Assembly (NCBI GenBank): GCA_001650895.1
Contig: LXYH01000056.1
Span: 1-47,719, forward strand
Length of the DNA: 47,719 nt
Reading direction: 5' to 3'
Source of the DNA: Rhodobacteraceae bacterium EhC02
GTDB lineage: Bacteria; Pseudomonadota; Alphaproteobacteria; Rhodobacterales; Rhodobacteraceae
Notes under the pieces: generated by a model
Told to the model about the DNA's origin: nothing
Databases searched by the model: none
What the model saw: the letters and a program-made list of their open reading frames with translations, nothing else
Shown here: one piece after another, positions 41,600-47,719 of the stretch
Position numbering within the stretch: position 1 is the first letter of the stretch
Layout: each line of letters starts with the position of its first letter
Program-made: the position numbers and the translations under genes

Positions 41600-42145
41600 A
41601 TAGCCCGCAGACCGCATAACGCGCCCCCGCAGCGCGAAACAGGCCCCCGCATCAACGAACGCATCCGCGCCCCCGAAATCCGGCTGATCGGCGCAGATGG
41701 CGAGAACGTCGGCGTCGTCACGCCCGAGCGGGCCCTTGTGATGGCCGAGGAAGCGGGCCTTGACCTGGTCGAGATCTCTCCCAATGCCGTGCCGCCGGTC
41801 TGCAAGATCATGGATTTCGGCAAATACAAGTACGAGACGCAGAAGCGCGAGTCCGAAGCGCGCAAGAAGCAGAAGATCATCGAGATCAAGGAAATCAAGT
41901 TCCGCCCGAACACCGACAAGCATGACTACGAGGTCAAGATGCGCTCGGTCTTCAAGTTCCTCGATGAAGGCGACAAGGTGAAGATCACCCTGCGTTTCCG
42001 GGGCCGCGAGATGGCGCACCAGAACCTGGGCCGCGAATTGCTGGAGCGGGTCGCGGAGGACACCAAGGAAGTGGGCCGCGTCGAGAACTTCCCCAAGATG
42101 GAAGGCCGCCAGATGATCATGCTGATCGGACCGCTGCCGAAGTAA
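41600..42145 (+). CDS. infC: Translation initiation factor IF-3, AUA start codon
   Basis: The 181-residue IF-3 has the N-domain [25 protein letters not shown], the linker [17 protein letters not shown] and the C-domain [33 protein letters not shown]. The frame is closed by TGA at 41585-41587, and no ATG, GTG or TTG occurs before codon 46, which is inside the N-domain. The only plausible start is ATA at 41600, 8 nt after GAAGGA, giving a normal-length IF-3. IF-3 rejects non-AUG starts, so a rare start gives autoregulation, as known for AUU in E. coli infC. A strong terminator follows directly. Confidence 0.93.
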   Translation: MARRPHNAPPQRETGPRINERIRAPEIRLIGADGENVGVVTPERALVMAEEAGLDLVEISPNAVPPVCKIMDFGKYKYETQKRESEARKKQKIIEIKEIKFRPNTDKHDYEVKMRSVFKFLDEGDKVKITLRFRGREMAHQNLGRELLERVAEDTKEVGRVENFPKMEGRQMIMLIGPLPK

Positions 42146-42166
42146 TCCCGGCCAATATGGCTGATT

Positions 42167-42203
42167 GAACCGCCCCCGTCCGCGCGACGCCGGGGCGGTT
42201 TTT
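42167..42203 (+). terminator. Intrinsic terminator of infC
   Basis: AACCGCCCC (42167-42175) pairs with GGGGCGGTT (42191-42199), followed by TTTTTATT. Textbook rho-independent terminator. Confidence 0.92.
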
Positions 42204-42217
42204 TATTGGGCTGAAGG

Positions 42218-42240
42218 CATGTCCCATGATGGGACATTTT
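42218..42240 (+). terminator. Second hairpin with T-run after infC
   Basis: ATGTCCCA and TGGGACAT form an 8-bp perfect stem with a TGA loop followed by TTTTT. It may act as a back-up terminator in the plus direction or as a palindromic protein site. Confidence 0.6.
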
Positions 42241-42418
42241 TCAGATTACGGGATTTCAACGGGTTACGCGGGCGCGTTCATGAGTTGGTCATGAAGATTG
42301 AGCGCTTGGCAAGGGTATGGGGCCGTGCCGAAAGGGGACAGCGGCGATAGAAGCCGTGCGCACCAGTCAGGCATGAGAGGTCAAAAGGGCCCAAAGACCT
42401 TCTGCGCGCTGGCATTGT

Positions 42419-42985
42419 TCAGCAATTCAATGGCCGCGTAAGCATCGTCGTGGTCCGTGTCGCGCGTTTGAACGTCATGACCGGAAGGGGGAAAGCCTTG
42501 CCATCGACGACCATGGCCCCGCGCCCTGTGTCGAGCGTCACTGTTGCAGGCAACCCCGCGCCGATGTCGATTTCCAAACTCAGCGAGGTTCCCCACATGA
42601 AATCCGTATACCGGTTTTCGGAACTCTTTCGGGGCTGGCGTGACTTGCCATCAAGCCTGATCCGAATGTCCGACGCGTCGAAGTCAATCGACTTGCGGCT
42701 TCTTGTGGACCAGCCCGTGAACATCACCTCGAGCACATCGTCTTTTGGCAGGACGCTGACCCTGACCTCTTCCGGTTTAGTGCGCCAGGCGGGAACGGGA
42801 AGACCAGGGTCATCCAGATTGAATCGGTAGTAGGACCAGGCGACACCCGTGCAGCCCCCGCCCGTGCCTTTCTCGGCACCCGGGCCCTGCGCCTCGTAGA
42901 CGACGGTAGTGGTTTGCGAAGGAACAGGAACGCATCCGGTTGCCAGAAGAGCGATAACAAGGGCCATCACGATTTTCGTTTTCAT
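42419..42985 (-). CDS. Putative lipoprotein of unknown function
   Basis: The 188-residue protein begins MKTKIVMALVIALLATGC, a signal peptide with a lipobox ending at Cys 18, so it should be lipid-anchored in the envelope. The mature part has no motif I recognise; it contains a Gly-rich stretch (GPGAEKGTGGGCTG) and beta-rich sequence. GGGGGAGCG precedes the ATG. The base composition is visibly less GC-rich than the flanking genes, and it stands alone between terminators, which suggests an acquired gene. Confidence 0.65.
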   Translation of the reverse strand: MKTKIVMALVIALLATGCVPVPSQTTTVVYEAQGPGAEKGTGGGCTGVAWSYYRFNLDDPGLPVPAWRTKPEEVRVSVLPKDDVLEVMFTGWSTRSRKSIDFDASDIRIRLDGKSRQPRKSSENRYTDFMWGTSLSLEIDIGAGLPATVTLDTGRGAMVVDGKAFPLPVMTFKRATRTTTMLTRPLNC

Positions 42986-43160
42986 CGCTCCCCCATCGGT
43001 TTGATCCGCGCAAACGCAGGATGCCTGCAGGCCCTGCGGGAATTCAGCCGCTACGGCCCGTTCATGCCAGAAACAGCATAGGCGAAAACACCATTGCCGG
43101 TGTTGAGAGAGATCAAGAAACGCCCCCGGCGTAGCGAGGAGCGTTGAAAGCCGTAAAAGC

Positions 43161-43192
43161 AAACGCCCCCACGGTTTTCCGCAGGGGCGTTT
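43161..43192 (-). terminator. Terminator after the cox operon
   Basis: AAACGCCCC and GGGGCGTTT (9-bp perfect arms) with an inner ACGG/CCG pairing form a strong hairpin 20 bp after the coxM stop. On the minus strand it is followed by GCTTTTACGG. Confidence 0.75.
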
Positions 43193-43212
43193 CCTAATAC
43201 ATCACACCCGGG

Positions 43213-44004
43213 TCAGGCCGCCGCAGCGACCGCCCGCTTGGTCATCACGCCGACCAGATGGGCGCGGTATTCCTTGGAGCCGTGCAGGTCGCCGATCATG
43301 CCATCCGCAGGGACGGTCAGGCCGTTGATCGCGTCGGCCGAGAAATTGGCGCTCAGCGCCTCTTCGGCCTCGGTCCAGCGGAACACGCCTTCTTCGGACG
43401 CGCCGGTGACCGCCACGCGCACACCGTCCGCGTATTTGGCCACGAACACGCCCACCAGCGCAAAGCGCGACGCGGGTTGTTCGAACTTCTGGTAGCTGGC
43501 CTTTTCCGGCACCGGAAAGCGCACTTCGGTGATGATCTCGCCCTCGTGCAGGGCCGTGGTGAACATCCCCTGGAAGTAGTCATCGGCCGCGATCTGGCGC
43601 GTGTTGGTCACAACCGTCGCCCCCGACCCCAGAACCGCCGAAGGGTAGCAGGCGGAAGGGTCGTTGTTGGCAAGGCTGCCGCCGATGGTGCCACGGTTGC
43701 GCACCGCCGGATCGCCGATATGGCTGGCAAGGCCCGCCAGCGCCGGGTAATGCGCCGCCACCTCGGCTGCCACCACCGCATGGGGGGTTGCCCCCCCGAT
43801 GCAGATGGCCCCGTCATCGGCCTTGCACACGCCCTGCATCTCGGGGATGCCGGTCAGGCTGACCAGGGTTTCAGGGCTGGCAAGGCGCTGCTTCATGGTG
43901 GGCAGAAGGGTCTGCCCCCCGCCCAGCGCCTGCGCGCCTTCATGGCCCAGGGCCGCCGCCGCATCCGCGATCGTCTTGGGACGAACAAAATCGAAATTGT
44001 ACAT
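43213..44004 (-). CDS. coxM: Form II CO-dehydrogenase-like, FAD-binding medium subunit
   Basis: The 263-residue subunit starts [20 protein letters not shown] and has both FAD-binding motifs of the xanthine-oxidase family: [16 protein letters not shown] (32-36 region) and [24 protein letters not shown] (about 98-120). It passes electrons from the Fe-S subunit to a quinone or other acceptor. It is the last gene of coxS-L-M, 12 bp after coxL. Confidence 0.92.
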   Translation of the reverse strand: MYNFDFVRPKTIADAAAALGHEGAQALGGGQTLLPTMKQRLASPETLVSLTGIPEMQGVCKADDGAICIGGATPHAVVAAEVAAHYPALAGLASHIGDPAVRNRGTIGGSLANNDPSACYPSAVLGSGATVVTNTRQIAADDYFQGMFTTALHEGEIITEVRFPVPEKASYQKFEQPASRFALVGVFVAKYADGVRVAVTGASEEGVFRWTEAEEALSANFSADAINGLTVPADGMIGDLHGSKEYRAHLVGVMTKRAVAAAA

Positions 44005-44016
44005 GGCGTCTTCTCC

Positions 44017-46383
44017 TCAGGCGTTCATCGCGGCCCACACCCGATTGGGCGAGAGCGGCATGTCGATATGGGTCACGTTGGTCTTGCCCGCCGAATGCAG
44101 CGCGTCGATCACGGCATTCACGACAGCGGGGGGCGATCCGATGGCCCCGGCCTCGCCGCAGCCCTTGACGCCCAACGGGTTGTGCGTGCAGGGCGTGACG
44201 CAGGAATGATCCACCGTGTAGAACGGCACATCCGAGGCGCGCGGCATGGCGTAATCCATGTAGGAGCCGGTCAGAAGCTGACCGTTGTCGTCATAGACGG
44301 CCCCTTCCAGCAGCGCCTGGCCGATGCCCTGGCCAATCCCGCCATGCACCTGCCCCGACACGATCATCGGGTTGATGATATTGCCGAAATCATCCGCCGC
44401 GCTGAAGCGTTCGATGGTCACGCGGCCAGTGTCGGGATCCACCTCAACCTCGCAGCAATAGGCGCCCGAGGGGTAGGTGAAGTTCGACGGATCGTAGAAG
44501 GCTGTCTCCTCGAGCCCCGGTTCGATATCTTCCAGCGGGTAGTTGTGCGGCACATAGGCCGCCAGGGTCACATCGCCCCATGCCACGGATTTGTCGGTGC
44601 CGGCGACATGGAACTTGCCGTCCTTCACCTCGATATCCGCGTCCGAGGCTTCCATCAGGTGGGCCGCGATCTTCTTGGCCTTGTTGATGATCTTCTCGGT
44701 CGCGCGGACCATGGCGCTGCCACCCACGGCCAGCGAACGCGAGCCATAGGTGCCCATGCCCATCGGACCCTTGGCGGTGTCGCCATGGACGATTTCGATC
44801 ATGCTCTCGTCGATGCCCAGCATTTCCGCGATCACCTGCGGGAAGGCGGTTTCATGCCCCTGCCCGTGGCTGTGGCTGCCGGTCATCACGCTGATCGAGC
44901 CGGTGGCGTTCACCCGCACGGTCGCGCTTTCGTAAAGCCCGGCGCGCGCGCCAAGCTGACCCACCAGGTTCGAGGGCGCGATGCCGCAGGCCTCGATATA
45001 GCAGTTGATACCCAGGCCGCGCAGCTTGCCCTTGGCCTCGGAGGCCTTGCGCCGCGCCTCGAAGCCGGACAGATCGGCGATCTGTTCCAGCTTGTCCATC
45101 GTGGCCACGTAATCGCCGGTGTCATACTCCACCGCCACAGGCGTGGCATAGGGGAATTGCGTGATGAAGTTCTGACGGCGCAGCTTGATCGGGTCCACGC
45201 CCAGTTCCCGCGCGGCCTTGTCGATCACGCGCTCCAGCTGATAGGTCGCCTCGGGGCGGCCCGCGCCGCGATAGGCGTCGACCGGCACGGTGTTGGTGAA
45301 CACCGCCTTGACGTTCACGTAGATCAGCGGCGTGCGGTAGTTGCCCGCCATCAGCGTGCCATGCAGCCATGTCGGCACTGACGGCGCGAAGGTGGACAGA
45401 TACGCGCCCATGTTCGCATAGGTTTCAGTCCGCAGCGCGACAAAATTGTTGTCCTTGTCCAGCGCCAGTTCGATCTTGGTCACGTGGTCGCGGCCATGGG
45501 CGTCAGACATGAACGCCTCGGACCGGGTCGAGGTCCATTTCACCGGGCGCTTCAACTGCCGCGCGGCGAAGGTGCAGAAGGCCTCTTCGGCATAGTGGAA
45601 GATCTTGGTGCCGAAACCGCCGCCCACATCAGGGGCCACGACACGAAGCTTGTGCTCGGGGATACCCAGCACGAAGGCGCCCATCAGCAGGCGGATCACA
45701 TGCGGGTTCTGGCTGGTGGTATAAAGCGTCGATTCATCGGTCGAGCGGTTGTAATCGCCCACGGCCACGCGCGGCTCCATCGGGTTGGCCACAAGACGGT
45801 TGTTGACCAGTTCCAGCGTGGTCACATGCGCCGCGTTCTTGAAGGCCTCATCGGTGGCGGCCTTGTTTTCCTCGACGAAACCCCAGTCGTAGCAGAGGTT
45901 CGAGGTCAGATCGTCATGCACCTTCGGCGCGCCATCCTGAACGGCGGCCTTCATGTCGATGACGGCGGGCAGTTCCTCGATATCCAGCACGATCGCCTCG
46001 GCGGCATCGCGGGCCTGTTCGTAGGTATCCGCCACGATGGCGGCGATGGGATCGCCCACATGGCGCACCTTGCCCTGCGCCAGAACCGGGTGGCCGGGTT
46101 CCTGCATCGGCTGGCCGTGCTTGTCGGTGACCTGCCAGCCGCAGGGCAGACCGCCCACGCCGGCGAAATCATCGCCGGTGAAGATCCGCACCACGCCGGG
46201 CATGGCGGCCGCATCGGTGGTATCGACCTTGTTCAGCCGCCCATGCGCCACGTCCGAGCGCAGGAAATGCACGTAAAGCTGACCATAAAGGTTGATGTCG
46301 TCGGTGTAATTGCCGGTTCCTGTCAGAAACCGCAGATCCTCGCGCCGCTTCGGGCTGGCGCCAATTCCATGATCCTTGGGCAT
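44017..46383 (-). CDS. coxL: Form II CO-dehydrogenase-like, molybdopterin large subunit
   Basis: The 788-residue molybdenum hydroxylase subunit contains the MCD-binding regions ([10 protein letters not shown] near 251-260, [15 protein letters not shown]) and the active-site Glu in [20 protein letters not shown] near the C-terminus. The active-site loop reads AYRGAGR (370-376), which defines form II (BMS) enzymes; genuine form I CO dehydrogenases have AYxCSFR with the copper-binding Cys. The substrate is therefore uncertain: form II CoxL oxidises CO poorly or not at all in tested roseobacters. Confidence 0.93.
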   Translation of the reverse strand: MPKDHGIGASPKRREDLRFLTGTGNYTDDINLYGQLYVHFLRSDVAHGRLNKVDTTDAAAMPGVVRIFTGDDFAGVGGLPCGWQVTDKHGQPMQEPGHPVLAQGKVRHVGDPIAAIVADTYEQARDAAEAIVLDIEELPAVIDMKAAVQDGAPKVHDDLTSNLCYDWGFVEENKAATDEAFKNAAHVTTLELVNNRLVANPMEPRVAVGDYNRSTDESTLYTTSQNPHVIRLLMGAFVLGIPEHKLRVVAPDVGGGFGTKIFHYAEEAFCTFAARQLKRPVKWTSTRSEAFMSDAHGRDHVTKIELALDKDNNFVALRTETYANMGAYLSTFAPSVPTWLHGTLMAGNYRTPLIYVNVKAVFTNTVPVDAYRGAGRPEATYQLERVIDKAARELGVDPIKLRRQNFITQFPYATPVAVEYDTGDYVATMDKLEQIADLSGFEARRKASEAKGKLRGLGINCYIEACGIAPSNLVGQLGARAGLYESATVRVNATGSISVMTGSHSHGQGHETAFPQVIAEMLGIDESMIEIVHGDTAKGPMGMGTYGSRSLAVGGSAMVRATEKIINKAKKIAAHLMEASDADIEVKDGKFHVAGTDKSVAWGDVTLAAYVPHNYPLEDIEPGLEETAFYDPSNFTYPSGAYCCEVEVDPDTGRVTIERFSAADDFGNIINPMIVSGQVHGGIGQGIGQALLEGAVYDDNGQLLTGSYMDYAMPRASDVPFYTVDHSCVTPCTHNPLGVKGCGEAGAIGSPPAVVNAVIDALHSAGKTNVTHIDMPLSPNRVWAAMNA

Positions 46384-46487
46384 GGTGTTCCTCTCCCTGA
46401 GTGGAAGACGCCCCCCTCCTCGGGGGCTGTGCCTTCCGTTATCCTAGGTAATGCGAAGACAGCGCCGCCGGGGCGCATCCCTCGATA

Positions 46488-46973
<486 letters not shown>

Positions 46974-47111
46974 GACGCTCCTCCCAGAGTCTGTTTTTTG
47001 TCTTTCACATCGACAGTCTAAGCATGGCCTCGGCCATATGAGAAGCACGAATTTCTCCGCCCCTCGCAAGGATGTGACTTGCTATCGTTTTGACAGGCGG
47101 GGGCTGGGGCC

Positions 47112-47719
47112 TCAGCTGTCCGGCATGGCGGCCGCACCCGCCTGGCGCCCTGCGCGCGGCATCGGGCGCGAGGGGATTTCCTTGAGCAATCCGCCGATTC
47201 CCATGCCCGCGATGTCCTGCGCGCTGACCGCAAGGCCACAGGCCAGCCGCGACAGCACCCAATCGGCCCCGTTCAGCGCGGGCGAGCGGGCGCAGCCCGG
47301 CAGACCCAGCACCGGCCGTGCCCCCAAGCGGCCCAGGAACAGCAGGTTGCCGGGATCGACCGGCATCCCGAAACGGTCCACCTGCCCCCCCGCCTGCCTA
47401 AGCGCCGAAGGCCCCACGTCGTCGATATCCGAGGTGGCCGATCCCGTCAGGATCAGCACCATGTCGCTCTTTGTCGCCGCGATGGCCTGCGCCAGATCCC
47501 CGGTGCGGTGCGGCACCGTCACGACCTTGTCCAGAGCCATGCCCAGCGCCGTCAGCCGCGCGGCAATGGCGGCACGCCCCTTGTCGGGGCCCGTGGCCTC
47601 TGTGCTGTCCAGCCCGCCACCGATCTCGGTCACGATCAGCGTGGCCCCGCGCAACACGGGCCGCGCCAGCCGGATCGTGCCCGCCTTTCACCAGATGACG
47701 CAGGGCGGCATGGTCGCGA
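47112..47719 (-). CDS. Molybdopterin-binding protein, partial, with apparent frameshift
   Basis: The C-terminal 180 or so residues match a MoeA/MoaB-type molybdopterin-binding domain: [63 protein letters not shown] and [15 protein letters not shown]. It precedes coxS on the same strand and probably serves cofactor supply. Near the window edge the frame is broken: bases 47686-47717 encode [10 protein letters not shown] in another frame, whereas [13 protein letters not shown] follows in the main frame, with one extra G at 47680-47685 and an in-frame TGA at 47688-47690. Either a sequencing error or a disrupted gene; the N-terminal part is outside the window. Confidence 0.72.

Noticed and set aside
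42165-42350. A 61-codon plus-strand frame after infC
   Set aside because: It runs through the infC terminator and the second hairpin and has no ribosome binding site.
43258-45381. A 707-codon plus-strand frame opposite coxM and coxL
   Set aside because: It crosses two genuine genes and their gap, with low-complexity Arg/His/Gly sequence.

Overview
The window is a GC-rich, densely packed stretch of an alphaproteobacterial chromosome, most likely from a marine or halotolerant member of the Rhodobacteraceae (Roseobacter group). Reasons: a hemA (5-aminolevulinate synthase) start with an FNR-type box, the ectABC-ask ectoine operon with a MarR-type EctR, a DUF2849-cysI-cysH-DUF934-fpr sulfur assimilation cluster, a form II cox (CO-dehydrogenase-like) operon, TRAP dicarboxylate transport, lon followed by a tailed HU gene, and small proteins that I recall as typical of this family. 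No phage, integrase, transposase or CRISPR array is visible. The species cannot be named from the sequence.

Layout. 1-4.9 kb: 5' end of hemA (minus), a regulatory gap with an FNR box and a perfect 33-bp tandem duplication, an M20 peptidase overlapping a fluoroacetate-dehalogenase-type hydrolase, a glycosyltransferase divergent from a sulfotransferase-like gene, a small membrane protein and two identical tRNA-Asp genes. 5-10.6 kb: pirin, then ectR divergent from ectA-ectB-ectC-ask; two near-identical 13-bp palindromes, one in front of each divergent unit, are probable EctR operators. 10.6-12.3 kb: a stand-alone Hen1-like RNA methyltransferase and a periplasmic metallo-beta-lactamase-fold protein with an altered zinc motif. 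12.3-19.2 kb: a TPP riboswitch and the operon thiD-thiO-thiS-thiG-thiE-thiF-thiY-thiZ-thiX, most of whose genes overlap or abut. 19.2-22.9 kb: two tRNA-Val genes, an HU protein with a long Lys/Ala/Pro tail, and lon with a heat-shock (RpoH) type promoter.

22.9-28.2 kb: a TPR protein, tgt, a 45-residue basic protein, sufT, a SufA-type carrier and tpiA; two copies of a 28-bp dispersed repeat face each other between the TPR gene and tgt. 28.2-34.7 kb: dctM, dctQ, dctP, dctD and dctB, all on the minus strand, with two palindromes upstream of dctP that look like DctD sites. The DctD protein has lost the Walker A lysine, the GAFTGA loop and an arginine finger, so it should not work as a sigma-54 ATPase. 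34.8-40.7 kb: a cytochrome P450 (with a third 28-bp repeat after it), an Lrp/AsnC regulator, and the sulfite reductase/APS reductase operon with its own ferredoxin-NADP reductase. 40.7-43.2 kb: an Ala-rich coiled-coil protein, infC starting at AUA, two terminators and a less GC-rich lipoprotein gene. 43.2-47.7 kb: coxS-coxL-coxM (form II), preceded by the end of a molybdopterin-binding-protein gene that appears to carry a one-base frameshift at the window edge.

Working together: Fpr can reduce ferredoxin for the sulfite reductase, which lacks a CysJ partner here. CysH makes sulfite from APS, and sulfide then feeds cysteine, the suf genes and ThiS sulfur transfer. The thi operon makes the thiazole and imports or phosphorylates the pyrimidine, with TPP feedback through the riboswitch. 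DctB/DctD sense dicarboxylates and control DctPQM uptake. The most unusual signals are the degenerate DctD, the AUA start of infC, the orphan Hen1 homologue, the EctR palindromes and the dispersed 28-bp repeat.
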